From: Candidatus Nomurabacteria bacterium
Lineage (GTDB): Bacteria; Patescibacteriota; Minisyncoccia; Phycocordibacterales; SBAW01
Reading direction: 5' to 3'
Assembly (NCBI GenBank): GCA_943348815.1
Contig: CALQYT010000002.1
Coordinates: 1-37,128 of the forward strand
DNA: 37,128 bases
Shown here: in pieces, positions 15,122 through 23,125 of the stretch
Layout of the letters: each line of letters opens with the position of its first letter
Numbering within the stretch: the stretch's first letter is position 1
Made by a program: the position numbers and the translations under genes
The notes under the pieces: model-generated
What the model was told of the DNA's origin: nothing
Database searches by the model: none
Seen by the model: the letters and a program-made list of their open reading frames with translations, nothing else

Positions 15122-15141
15122 AAGGATTAGGAGGATCTCAG

Positions 15142-15229
15142 TGCCGAGGGAGAGACTTGAACTCTCATGAGGGTTTTAAGACCTCCCAGCGTTTTAAGCG
15201 CTGTGCGTCTACCATTTCGCCACCTCGGC
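15142..15229 (-). tRNA. tRNA-Leu (anticodon TAA)
   Basis: The acceptor GCCGAGG/CCTCGGC, long variable arm and anticodon stem CAGCG/CGCTG with loop CTTAAAA give tRNA-Leu(UAA). A36-A37-A38 makes it a likely MiaA substrate. CCA is not encoded. Confidence 0.93.
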
Positions 15230-15269
15230 ATGTTTATATTTCTATCACAAAATGGTAGATTGGCGAGAC

Positions 15270-15341
15270 GGCCACGTGGCGAAGAAGCAACGCGACGGTC
15301 TGCAAAACCGTTATGCGAGGGTGCGAATCCCTCCGTGGCCT
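15270..15341 (+). tRNA. tRNA-Cys (anticodon GCA)
   Basis: The acceptor GGCCACG/CGTGGCC with discriminator U73 and anticodon stem ACGGT/ACCGT with loop CTGCAAA give tRNA-Cys(GCA). CCA is not encoded. Its last base abuts the stop codon of the convergent rbfA. Confidence 0.93.
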
Positions 15342-15650
15342 CTAGTTTGAGAGTTCGTCTAACCGGCGACGATGTTTTTCCCCCATATCGATCTGAAAAT
15401 CCACATGCGGAACGCGTAAGCCGCGCACTTGTTTGAGTAAGAATACGCCAAACTCGCCGCGGTTGCGGTTGGCAAATTTGACCGCGGGTTCCTCGCCCGA
15501 CTCGGGGAAGACACTCAGGTAGATAATCGCGCGTTTGCCGTCGTTGCTCAGTTCGGTGCGGGTGACGGTGATCATACTCGTGCGGTTTGCCTCACGGTTT
15601 AAAAACTCTGCCGCTGCCGCGCGCAATGCCTCTTCTTGTCGCTCTTTCAT
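15342..15650 (-). CDS. rbfA: Ribosome-binding factor A
   Basis: RbfA binds the 30S subunit during late 16S maturation. The 102-residue protein shows the KH-like fold pattern: SMITVTRTELSNDGKRAIIYLSVFPESGEE (about 26-55), FANRNRGEFGVFLLKQVRGLRVPHVDFQIDMGEKHRRRLDEL (about 60-101). The short length is normal for reduced genomes. The start is the ATG at 15650, immediately after the infB stop; a longer frame inside infB is a shadow. This follows the conserved infB-rbfA order. The stop touches tRNA-Cys on the other strand. Confidence 0.9.
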   Translation of the reverse strand: MKERQEEALRAAAAEFLNREANRTSMITVTRTELSNDGKRAIIYLSVFPESGEEPAVKFANRNRGEFGVFLLKQVRGLRVPHVDFQIDMGEKHRRRLDELSN

Positions 15651-15651
15651 T

Positions 15652-17208
15652 TTATGTAAATTCAACCTTATACACTTCGAGTTTGTCGTTTGGAGCCGGC
15701 TCGCACGAGGTTTTGAGCATTGCGCCAAACTCGCTCCCGGCCTCGACCTCGCGCACCTCTTTTTTGTTGCTCTGGAGGCCCACAATGGTGCCGCGGCCAA
15801 TCTCTATATCGCGACGCATAATGCGCACTTCTTCGTTTTGTTTGAGCGATCCTTCTTCAACGCGTCCACCCAACACAATGCGGCCTTTGGCGGTGTTAAA
15901 AAGCTTCAGCACCCGTGCCAGGCCGATGCGCACCTGCGTTTCTTGTCGTGGGCGGCGTTTTTCTATCGCTTCGGCAAGCCACTCGGTGAGTTTGTAGATG
16001 ATGTCAAAGAGTTGGATCTCGACGCCTTGGCGCTCGGCCAACTCGCGCGCTTCGCGCTCGACTTTGACATTGAAGCCTACAATAATCCCTGGTACTTTGC
16101 CGCCGCTGAGGAGCCGCACGTCGCCTTCGGTAATAGCGCCGACCGTGCGCCCCACTACCCGGAGCTCCATCGACGGATCGATAGATAGTTTTGCAAGCTC
16201 GTGAGCGACAGCCTCGCCCACGCCCGCGACGTCGGTCTTAATAAGAAGCGGCAAAATAAAAATTTCCGGTGCTTCTTCTTTTTCTGTGGCCTCCAGCCCA
16301 GTGTCCTTCTCGCTTCTCGCTGCTGCCGTCTGGGTCGGCATCGCGCTGCGGCGCTGCGATGACACTGCGCTTGCGGCCGCCTCCGCCTCTTTTTTGTTTT
16401 TTATAAGTTCAAACTGCACCCCAACCACCGGCAATTCAGAAAAGCCGATAATGCGCACCGGGCTGCCCGCATACGCCTCTTTAATTGGCTTACCCATAAA
16501 ATTTTCCATAATCCGCACTGGCGCAACCGCCGCGCCCGCAACCACAAAGTTGCCACCCGACACCTGGCCGTCGCGGATAATCAGCGTTGCGGTGTTACCG
16601 CGTTTCGGATCAACGTGTGCTTCTATCACCAACCCTTTGGCAGGAGCCTCAGGATTTGAAGACAAGCCTTTAATTTCTGCCGCGAGCAAAATTAGGTCGA
16701 GCAGTTCGGGGATACCCTCGCCGCTTTTGCTCGAGATGCCAACCCACGGCACATCGCCGCCGAGACCTTCCAAAAAGATCTGATGCTCAAGCATCGACAT
16801 TTTTGCTTTTTCGATATTGCTGCCGGGTTTATCTATTTTAGTAAACGCAACAATGTAGGGGAGGTTTACTTGGGTAATCAGTTTAAGTGCCTCGAGCGTT
16901 TGCGGCTTAACGCCTTCTTCGCTCGAAACGACAAGCACCGCAACGTCAGCGGCTTCCAAACCACGGGCGCGCATACCGGCAAAGGCAGCGTGGCCCGGCG
17001 TATCCAAAAAGGTTACCCGGTGTTCGCCGGACGCATTTTTGTGCACGGCCTCATAGGCTGAAAGATGTTGGGTGATCCCGCCCGCTTCACTGTCTACAAC
17101 GTTGGTCTTGCGGATGTAATCGAGTAGCGTTGATTTACCGTGGTCGATATGTCCCACGATCGCAACAATAGGAGGCCGGCTTGCGGCTGTGGCAGTTGGT
17201 TTTGGCAT
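15652..17208 (-). CDS. infB: Translation initiation factor IF-2, short form
   Basis: IF-2 is the GTPase that places initiator tRNA on the 30S subunit. The 518-residue protein begins almost directly at the G domain, without the usual long IF2-N extension: G1 GHIDHGKST at 19-27, G3 DTPGH at 69-73, G4 TKID at 123-126 (most IF-2 have NKxD). Domains II, III and IV follow, ending [10 protein letters not shown] lysine/alanine/serine-rich insertion lies between domains II and III. The ATG at 17208 was chosen because upstream in-frame codons lie inside the DUF4446 gene in another frame. It is the middle gene of the DUF4446-infB-rbfA operon. Confidence 0.95.
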   Translation of the reverse strand: MPKPTATAASRPPIVAIVGHIDHGKSTLLDYIRKTNVVDSEAGGITQHLSAYEAVHKNASGEHRVTFLDTPGHAAFAGMRARGLEAADVAVLVVSSEEGVKPQTLEALKLITQVNLPYIVAFTKIDKPGSNIEKAKMSMLEHQIFLEGLGGDVPWVGISSKSGEGIPELLDLILLAAEIKGLSSNPEAPAKGLVIEAHVDPKRGNTATLIIRDGQVSGGNFVVAGAAVAPVRIMENFMGKPIKEAYAGSPVRIIGFSELPVVGVQFELIKNKKEAEAAASAVSSQRRSAMPTQTAAARSEKDTGLEATEKEEAPEIFILPLLIKTDVAGVGEAVAHELAKLSIDPSMELRVVGRTVGAITEGDVRLLSGGKVPGIIVGFNVKVEREARELAERQGVEIQLFDIIYKLTEWLAEAIEKRRPRQETQVRIGLARVLKLFNTAKGRIVLGGRVEEGSLKQNEEVRIMRRDIEIGRGTIVGLQSNKKEVREVEAGSEFGAMLKTSCEPAPNDKLEVYKVEFT

Positions 17209-17215
17209 AGGTGTT

Positions 17216-17710
17216 TCACTTTTTATGACGCGCGACTCGCTCACGTGCTTTGCGGATAGCCTCTTTTTCCTCCTGCGTGAGCTCAAACGATGAGGAGCCA
17301 TTTTCGACCGGCTTGGCATAGACGCCGACCCGGTCGCGTGCGTAGAGGGTAGAGAATACCACGCCACTCTCCCTTTCGTCGAGGAGCGCCGCGGCAAAGC
17401 TTTGGTTGCCACCTTGGCCCTCGGCAAACGGATTAAAGCGCACCACACCTATCCCTTGGATGCTGCCGCGCAGGCGCGACTCGGCGAGCTTGAGATATTT
17501 TTCCAATTCGGCGCGAAATTCTTTATGATCCTTTGCCTCACGCAACAAATGATTGATCGATTCTTCCAATGACACGCCTTTGCCGACGCTGAGACGTTTA
17601 AGCCTCACTCTAAGCGCGATAGCGTAGCCAACGGCAATCAGTGCAATAACGAGGGCACCCAGGGCAATGTAAGGAGTAGCAATCTGAAGATAGTAGATAG
17701 CAAGCGGCAT
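17216..17710 (-). CDS. DUF4446 family membrane protein
   Basis: The 164-residue protein has an N-terminal membrane helix (about 11-32), a coiled-coil section (KGVSLEESINHLLREAKDHKEFRAELEKYL) and the DUF4446 signature IQGIGVVRFNPFAEGQGGNQSFAAALLDERESGVVFSTLYARDRVGVYAKPV (about 84-135, given here only as its ends IQGIGVVRFNPF and VGVYAKPV). Its function is unknown. A TATACT box ends 7 nt before the ATG, so the operon mRNA should be leaderless. Confidence 0.8.
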   Translation of the reverse strand: MPLAIYYLQIATPYIALGALVIALIAVGYAIALRVRLKRLSVGKGVSLEESINHLLREAKDHKEFRAELEKYLKLAESRLRGSIQGIGVVRFNPFAEGQGGNQSFAAALLDERESGVVFSTLYARDRVGVYAKPVENGSSSFELTQEEKEAIRKARERVARHKK

Positions 17711-17717
17711 GTCTCTC

Positions 17718-17727
17718 AGTATATAGT
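17718..17727. promoter_or_regulatory. Overlapping back-to-back -10 boxes
   Basis: AGTATATAGT holds a plus-strand TATAGT (17722-17727, 6 nt before the ATG at 17734) and a minus-strand TATACT (17723-17718, 7 nt before the ATG at 17710). The two start codons are only 23 bp apart, so both mRNAs would be leaderless and the promoters mutually exclusive. Confidence 0.7.
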
Positions 17728-17733
17728 AGTGCC

Positions 17734-18798
17734 ATGTGGTTTAAAAAGAAGCGCGTATACGCCGATGCGGCGGGAGGAATGCCGCCACATTACAACCCTG
17801 GTGCTTTACATCAAGAAGGATTGGCGGCCAAGAAAAAGCTGGAAGCGGCGCGGGCACAAGTTGCAGCCGCGCTTAATGCCCACGCCGATGAAATCTATTT
17901 TGTAAGCAATGCCACCGAAGCAAACCGTTTGGTGATTGAAGGGCAGCCTGTTGGTGCAGGTACCATAACCTCGGCGATAGAACATAGGTCGGTGCTCGAG
18001 CCCCTGCGTGAGCGGGGGAATGTAACCGAGGTTGCGGTCGATAAAGAAGGAATGGTTTTCCCGAGCGCGGTTGCGTTGGCACTGCAACCTGACACTGCGT
18101 TTGTATCGATACAGCTCGTTAATAGTGAAATGGGCGCGGTGCAACCGGTGCGTGAGATTGCTAAAGAGTTGCAAAGAAAAAGAACAAAAAGCCCGCCTGC
18201 CGGCGGGCAGGTTTATTTTCATACCGATGCGGCACAGGCACCGTTGTGGATCAAATTGGATATGCAAAAACTTCCTGTCGACCTAATGACGCTCGACGGC
18301 ATACTCTATATAAAGCGTGGAACACCGTTTACTTTGCCCCGGCAGGGGACTCCGGATGTTGCGGCGGCGGTTGCGGCCGCACGCTTTCTTGTTGATGCTC
18401 AAGCTGGCGTAGAAAAAAGAGTAAAAAAAGTAACGGCCGTACGCGATTATTTGTGGAACGAAATTAAAAAAGTTTTGCCCGACACTATTTTGAACGGACC
18501 AAGTATTAGCAAGGGTAGCCCTTGCTACAGAGTCGCTAATAATCTCAATATTTCTATCCCCAAACTCGATGCCCAAATGGCGGTGGTCTCGCTCGACGCT
18601 TTGGGCATCGCCGCCTCAACCCGCAGCGCCTGCAACATTGGAGATGAAGAGCCCAGTCATGTGATAAAAGCGATGGGTGTTAGGCCCGAATTAACGGGTA
18701 CGGCGATACGGTTAACCTTGCTTCCTAACGCGTCATATCGCGACGCGCGACGCATTGTCGAAGCACTGCAAGAAACTGCCGAGCGCTACCGGCGCTGA
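17734..18798 (+). CDS. Cysteine desulfurase-like (NifS/IscS) protein lacking the PLP lysine
   Basis: The 354-residue class V aminotransferase fold keeps several NifS/IscS residues: NATEAN at 59-64, Glu83-His84 (PLP stacking), NSEMG at 130-134, HTDAAQA at 163-169 and the cysteine loop STRSAC (Cys300) followed by SHV. After VDLMTLDG (182-189), where the family has a histidine-lysine pair before YGPKG, the chain goes straight to ILYIKRGTP. About 12 residues with the Schiff-base lysine are missing, and the following glycine-rich segment is also shortened. The N-terminus is compressed as well. It is probably not a normal desulfurase. It has an own leaderless start. Confidence 0.8.
   Translation: MWFKKKRVYADAAGGMPPHYNPGALHQEGLAAKKKLEAARAQVAAALNAHADEIYFVSNATEANRLVIEGQPVGAGTITSAIEHRSVLEPLRERGNVTEVAVDKEGMVFPSAVALALQPDTAFVSIQLVNSEMGAVQPVREIAKELQRKRTKSPPAGGQVYFHTDAAQAPLWIKLDMQKLPVDLMTLDGILYIKRGTPFTLPRQGTPDVAAAVAAARFLVDAQAGVEKRVKKVTAVRDYLWNEIKKVLPDTILNGPSISKGSPCYRVANNLNISIPKLDAQMAVVSLDALGIAASTRSACNIGDEEPSHVIKAMGVRPELTGTAIRLTLLPNASYRDARRIVEALQETAERYRR
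18186..18211 (-). repeat. Terminator-like palindrome inserted in frame
   Basis: On the minus strand GCCCGCC-GGCA-GGCGGGC is followed by TTTTT, a perfect intrinsic terminator shape, antisense within the desulfurase-like gene. In the plus frame it adds the loop SPPAGGQ at about 153-159. The alternative stem CCTGCC/GGCAGG (18196-18211) is a REP-like form. Confidence 0.6.
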
Positions 18799-18837
18799 AT
18801 TTGTATTTCATAAAAAAAGTGCTATAGTTTTTATACG

Positions 18838-19620
18838 ATGGACATCGAGCATCTCACCAAGCATCAGATAGTCCTCCTAACGTTATTGGTGAGTTTTGTG
18901 ACGTCTATCGCGACCGGTATAGTCACCGTTTCGCTCATGGATCAGGCTCCGCCGTCGGTGACCCGCACTATCAACCAGATAGTCGAGCACACGATAGAAA
19001 AGGTGGCCCCGGCCCCTGCGGCAGTGTCCGTTTCGCAAAGCGGCTCGGTGGTAACCAAAGAGACGACCGTCGTCGTTAAAGATGATGATCTCGCCGCACA
19101 GTCCATTGCCAAAGTCCAAAAGGGGATCGTGCGGATCGTAAGTAAAAACGACCCCAACACGCTCGCCGCGCGCGGCATTGTCATAAGCGCTAAGGGCGCC
19201 GTGCTCTCCGACCGCGGAGCGCTCGAGCCACTCGGCACCGTTAACTTCGAGGCACTACTGCCCGATGGTACGCGGGTCCCCGCGGTTATGCGTGTGCCGG
19301 TTGGCACCACTTCGGTAGCCGTACTCGACTTGCAGCTTACCAGCACTTCGAGCGCCGTCGTACCCGTCACGTTGGCCGACCCGAGTAAGTTACAACTTGG
19401 TCAGAGTGTCATCCGCATTGGCGGTCTTGGCGTCGACACGGTTGGTACGGGTGTTATCGCCCGGTTGCCCGATGCTCACTCTGGCTTAATTGAAACTACG
19501 GTAGTGTCCAACACCCCCGGTTCCATCGTCATGACGGTCTTCGGCGAAGTGATAGGCCTCATGACCGGAAATTCGGCTGCCGAAGGAAGCGACTTCTACA
19601 CGATTCCTTCGACTCCTTGA
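18838..19620 (+). CDS. HtrA/trypsin-fold membrane protein without catalytic triad
   Basis: The 260-residue protein has one N-terminal membrane helix (about 11-33), a linker and a region aligned with DegP/HtrA proteases: GIVISAKGAVLSDRGALE (113-130), VAVLDLQL (160-167), LQLGQSVIRIGGLG, and TPGSIVMTVFGEVIGLMTG (226-244). In active HtrA the first would contain NHV, the second a catalytic Asp before AVL, and the third GNSGGP. All three are altered here, and no PDZ domain follows. It is probably an inactive binding protein. A TATAGT box lies 9 nt before the ATG. Confidence 0.7.
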   Translation: MDIEHLTKHQIVLLTLLVSFVTSIATGIVTVSLMDQAPPSVTRTINQIVEHTIEKVAPAPAAVSVSQSGSVVTKETTVVVKDDDLAAQSIAKVQKGIVRIVSKNDPNTLAARGIVISAKGAVLSDRGALEPLGTVNFEALLPDGTRVPAVMRVPVGTTSVAVLDLQLTSTSSAVVPVTLADPSKLQLGQSVIRIGGLGVDTVGTGVIARLPDAHSGLIETTVVSNTPGSIVMTVFGEVIGLMTGNSAAEGSDFYTIPSTP

Positions 19621-19646
19621 TACTTGTTATTTGGAACTTGATACTT
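19616..19646. repeat. Short direct repeat CTTGATACTT
   Basis: Two exact copies at 19616-19625 and 19637-19646 (period 21) fill the gap before clpC; the first includes the stop codon of the upstream gene. Confidence 0.5.
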
Positions 19647-19659
19647 ACATAAATTGTTT

Positions 19660-22377
19660 ATGCCTCCCTTCAACCACTTCACCACAAAAGCAAAAGAAGC
19701 AGTACGCCGGGCCCACGAGCTCGCCGTCGAACGGGGCCAAAACCAAGTAAGCCCTATGCATCTGCTCGGTGCGCTCCTCTTGCAAGAGGAGAGCTTGGTC
19801 GTTTCTGCCCTTGAAAGGCTTGAGGTGGATATAACGCTGCTTACTGACACCGTACTGGAGGGTTTGGAGAGTGCGCAAGGCGGCTCGCTTTTAAATCCTT
19901 CCTATCAACTTTATTTGACCCCCGAGTTGGTGCAGGCGCTTGAGCGCTCGGCCAAAGTGGCGACCGAGTTGCACGACGAATTTGTTTCGACCGAACATCT
20001 TTTTGTCGCCGTGCTCGATGTTCCCGGCGCTGCGCGCGATATGTTGGCACGCTTCCGCATTACGCGAGAGGGGATTTTGCGCTCGCTGGTAGAATTGCGT
20101 TCACAAAAAAGCGCGCCGCAAGCCGAGCAGAAAAAGTTCCGCGCGCTCACCAAGTACACGCGCTCCTTGACCCGCGCCGCGCTCGAAAACAAACTCGATC
20201 CGGTCATCGGCCGCGACGAAGAAATCTCGCGCGTGATCCAAATCCTCTCCCGCCGCACCAAAAACAATCCTATTTTGATAGGTGAGGCGGGTGTGGGCAA
20301 AACCGCAATAGCTGAGGGTCTCGCCAGCCGCATTGCGGTGGGTGATGTGCCGGACTCGCTACGCGACAAAGACTTGGTATCGCTTGACCTCGGCTCGCTT
20401 ATTGCCGGCACAAAATATCGCGGCGAGTTTGAGGAGCGCCTGAAGGCGATTATGAAAGAGATCGAGCGCGCCGAAGGGAAAATACTATTGTTTATCGACG
20501 AAATCCACACCGTGGTAGGTGCGGGTGCTGCCGAGGGTGCGATGGATGCGAGCAACATGCTCAAACCCGCGTTAGCGCGCGGCGACCTGCACGTGATCGG
20601 CGCCACTACCTTGCGCGAATATCAAAAGCATATCGAGCGGGATCCGGCGTTTCAGCGACGCTTCCAGCCGGTGTATGTACTTGAGCCTTCAACCGATGAT
20701 GCGGTAGCCATTTTGCGCGGACTGAAAGAAAAGTACGAACTCTTCCACGGCGTTCATATTACTGATGGCTCAATTCTTGCCGCCGTTGAGCTTTCGAGCC
20801 GCTACATCCCGGATCGTTTTTTACCCGACAAAGCCATTGACCTCATTGACGAGGCCGCATCGAGCCTGCGCATATCGTTAGAAAATAAACCGCCGGTACT
20901 CGAAGATGCCCACCGCAAAATTATGCGATTGGAGGTAGAGAAGGAGGCCTTGCGCAAAGAGGCCCAGAATGCCGATGAAAGCTCGTCGACCGGCAAGCGC
21001 AAAGCGGCCGCGCGCGTAAAAGTGATCGAAAAGGACATCGCCGAACTTAAAGAAAAGACCGGCGAGATAGAGCTGCGCTGGAAGAACGAAAAGCAGGTGC
21101 TGCTGGATATCAAATCGATCAAAAAAGAGCTCGAGAGTTTGCGTATAGAGGCCGATGCCGCAGAAGCGTCGGTTGACCTCTCCCGCGCGGCAGAAATCCG
21201 CTATGGCGAAATCCCGGCGCTCGAGCGCGAGCTAGAACTTAAACAAAAGCGGCTCAAAAAATTGCAGTCAACCCGCCGCATACTAAAAGAAGAAATTACC
21301 GACAGTGATATTGCCGCTATTGTGGCCAAGTGGACGGGCATCCCGGTCTCGCGCATGTTGGAGGAAGAGGCGCAGCGCCTTGGCCGTATTGAGGAAGAGC
21401 TTTCGGCTCGTGTGGTGGGTCAAAAAGAGGCGGTGCAAAAAGTATCCGACGCGGTCAAACGTAGCCGCGCGGGCATTGCCGACCCCAATCGCCCGATTGC
21501 CTCGTTTATGTTCCTGGGCCCCACCGGTGTGGGCAAAACCGAGCTCACCAAAGCGCTCGCCAACTTTATGTTTGACGACGAAAAGGCGCTCATTCGCGTT
21601 GATATGTCGGAGTACATGGAGAAACACAGCGTTTCTAAAATAATCGGCGCGCCGCCGGGCTATGTCGGGCACGAGGAAGGGGGAGCGCTCACTGAGTTGG
21701 TGCGCCACCGGCCGTACGCGGTCTTGCTGTTTGACGAAATTGAGAAGGCGCACCCCGAGGTGTTTAACATCCTCCTGCAAGTCTTGGACAATGGCCAGTT
21801 GACCGACGCCAAAGGCCGCAAAGTCAACTTCCGCAACACGATCATCATCATGACGAGCAACATCGGCGCGCAATACATCGACAAGATGGAGCAGCTTGGC
21901 TTTGTCTTGGGTGGCCGCAGCGACGAAGCCGACTATCTTAAAGCTAAAGAAAAAGTGCAGGAGACGCTTAAAGATTATTTCCGCCCCGAATTCCTCAACC
22001 GCATCGACGAAATCATCATCTTTAATATCCTTTCGCCCGATGCGATCAAAGAGATTGTTGGTATCCAGGTTAAAGAAGTGGTTGAGCGTTTGGCACAAAA
22101 AGATATCACCCTTGCGCTTACGCCGGCAGTGTTTGAGTATCTTTCGAAGGAAGGCTACGACCCGCACTATGGCGCCCGCCCGCTGCGCCGGCTCATCCAA
22201 GACAAAATCCTCACCAAAGTTGCGAGCCTAATGGTCAGTCGCGGTGTGCTCTCCGGCGGATCGGTGACGGTGGATGTCCAAAAAGGTGAATTCGTGTTTG
22301 ACGTCAAAAAAAGCGGCAAAGGCAAAGGCGTCAAAATCACTTCTGACGTCATTGCAGAAGAGAAGGTTGGAGCGTAA
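19660..22377 (+). CDS. clpC: Clp-family AAA+ unfoldase (ClpC/ClpB-like)
   Basis: The 905-residue Hsp100 protein has a Clp N-domain (about 1-140), AAA-1 with Walker A GEAGVGKT at about 208-215 and FIDEIH, a long coiled-coil middle domain (about 410-560), and AAA-2 with GPTGVGKT at about 620 and [11 protein letters not shown]. The middle domain with [17 protein letters not shown] is ClpB-like, whereas the loop [11 protein letters not shown] at about 742-752 resembles the ClpP-binding LGF loop of ClpC. It therefore combines features of disaggregase and protease partner; no clpP is in the window. The ATG at 19660 ([10 protein letters not shown]) is preferred over an upstream TTG. Confidence 0.9.
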   Translation: MPPFNHFTTKAKEAVRRAHELAVERGQNQVSPMHLLGALLLQEESLVVSALERLEVDITLLTDTVLEGLESAQGGSLLNPSYQLYLTPELVQALERSAKVATELHDEFVSTEHLFVAVLDVPGAARDMLARFRITREGILRSLVELRSQKSAPQAEQKKFRALTKYTRSLTRAALENKLDPVIGRDEEISRVIQILSRRTKNNPILIGEAGVGKTAIAEGLASRIAVGDVPDSLRDKDLVSLDLGSLIAGTKYRGEFEERLKAIMKEIERAEGKILLFIDEIHTVVGAGAAEGAMDASNMLKPALARGDLHVIGATTLREYQKHIERDPAFQRRFQPVYVLEPSTDDAVAILRGLKEKYELFHGVHITDGSILAAVELSSRYIPDRFLPDKAIDLIDEAASSLRISLENKPPVLEDAHRKIMRLEVEKEALRKEAQNADESSSTGKRKAAARVKVIEKDIAELKEKTGEIELRWKNEKQVLLDIKSIKKELESLRIEADAAEASVDLSRAAEIRYGEIPALERELELKQKRLKKLQSTRRILKEEITDSDIAAIVAKWTGIPVSRMLEEEAQRLGRIEEELSARVVGQKEAVQKVSDAVKRSRAGIADPNRPIASFMFLGPTGVGKTELTKALANFMFDDEKALIRVDMSEYMEKHSVSKIIGAPPGYVGHEEGGALTELVRHRPYAVLLFDEIEKAHPEVFNILLQVLDNGQLTDAKGRKVNFRNTIIIMTSNIGAQYIDKMEQLGFVLGGRSDEADYLKAKEKVQETLKDYFRPEFLNRIDEIIIFNILSPDAIKEIVGIQVKEVVERLAQKDITLALTPAVFEYLSKEGYDPHYGARPLRRLIQDKILTKVASLMVSRGVLSGGSVTVDVQKGEFVFDVKKSGKGKGVKITSDVIAEEKVGA

Positions 22378-22379
22378 TT

Positions 22380-22407
22380 AAAAAACCGCCCACAAGTACC
22401 GGGGCGG
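22380..22407 (-). terminator. Terminator of the 22445 gene
   Basis: On the minus strand CCGCCC (22407-22402) and GGGCGG (22391-22386) form a hairpin followed by six T. It lies 3 nt past the clpC stop and may also stop clpC transcripts. Confidence 0.75.
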
Positions 22408-22444
22408 CGCGGTCTGCACGTTTACCTGCGTGAGTCAGGTTTAG

Positions 22445-22774
22445 CTACTCTTTGGGGTAGTCTCTCTCCCAGTAGTACTCCTCCTGACGTTCCCGCCAGG
22501 CATCGATATCGAAGTCGTCATCGTAGTAGTCTTCCTCATCGTCTCGCACTGGGTACAGCGTGCAGAAGACGATGTGCCCGTTCGGGCTGTTCTGCGGGTA
22601 CACGGTCCGCGGATAGCCTGGGGCCGGGGAGGCGCCGCCCGTCATCACCAGCTTGTAGTGCTTGCCGGCATGTTCGAACGGGGCCCAGTACTGTTTGTCG
22701 CCCTTGTACTGCCCTTCTTGGAAGGTCGCGACGACGGTGGCAGGGAAGTCAGCAGGGAGTTGATTGACAGTCAT
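22445..22774 (-). CDS. Small acidic protein, unknown function
   Basis: The 109-residue protein has a beta-rich N-terminal part (PATVVATFQEGQYKGDKQYW, HYKLVMTGG, GHIVFCTLYPV) and a very acidic Tyr-rich C-terminus (DDEEDYYDDDFDIDAW, then EEYYWERDYPKE). It is a cytoplasmic protein by composition. A GGAG motif lies about 9 nt before the ATG, a leader of up to about 150 nt carries a hairpin (22804-22840), and an intrinsic terminator follows. It belongs to the SD-led class and no family was recognised. Confidence 0.6.
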   Translation of the reverse strand: MTVNQLPADFPATVVATFQEGQYKGDKQYWAPFEHAGKHYKLVMTGGASPAPGYPRTVYPQNSPNGHIVFCTLYPVRDDEEDYYDDDFDIDAWRERQEEYYWERDYPKE

Positions 22775-22803
22775 GGACAGTCTCCATCTAGAGTGTGCGT
22801 TAC

Positions 22804-22840
22804 CGCACCTCCAGAATGGATCTGTTTATCCAAAGGTGCG
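22804..22840 (-). promoter_or_regulatory. Leader hairpin of the 22445 gene
   Basis: Outer arms CGCACCT/AGGTGCG (22804-22810, 22834-22840) enclose an inner stem TGGAT/ATCCA. On the minus-strand RNA the 3' arm contains GGAGGU, an SD-like motif held inside the stem. A TATACT box near 22935 (minus) could start the transcript. Confidence 0.5.
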
Positions 22841-22965
22841 AAATGGGTTCAAGCCGTTAGGCTCTACATAGTCGCATGGCCCGCTCCTTACGATTGTTGA
22901 ATGTTCAGATACGTAAAATAAACTACACTAAAGTATAGAAAAGTCAATAGAACCCAAAAAATCAC

Positions 22966-23052
22966 TGGTGCGCCGGGTAGGATTCGAACCTACGTAGCCA
23001 CAAGGGCGACTGGTTTACAGCCAGTTGCGATTGACCACTCCGCCACCGACGC
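22966..23052 (-). tRNA. tRNA-Tyr (anticodon GTA)
   Basis: The acceptor GCGTCGG/CCGGCGC (one G-U), long variable arm and anticodon stem ACTGG/CCAGT with loop CTGTAAA give tRNA-Tyr(GUA). CCA is encoded. A36-A37-A38 fits MiaA modification. Confidence 0.94.
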
Positions 23053-23125
23053 AATAGGTAACGGGAACTCACACAGAGTACAACACTCTTCGAGAGAGCG
23101 CAAAATCTGGGTGTATGATTAAGGC

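Noticed and set aside
21283-22200. 305-residue frame antisense to the Clp gene
   Set aside because: It mirrors conserved AAA-2 codons and carries no start signals.
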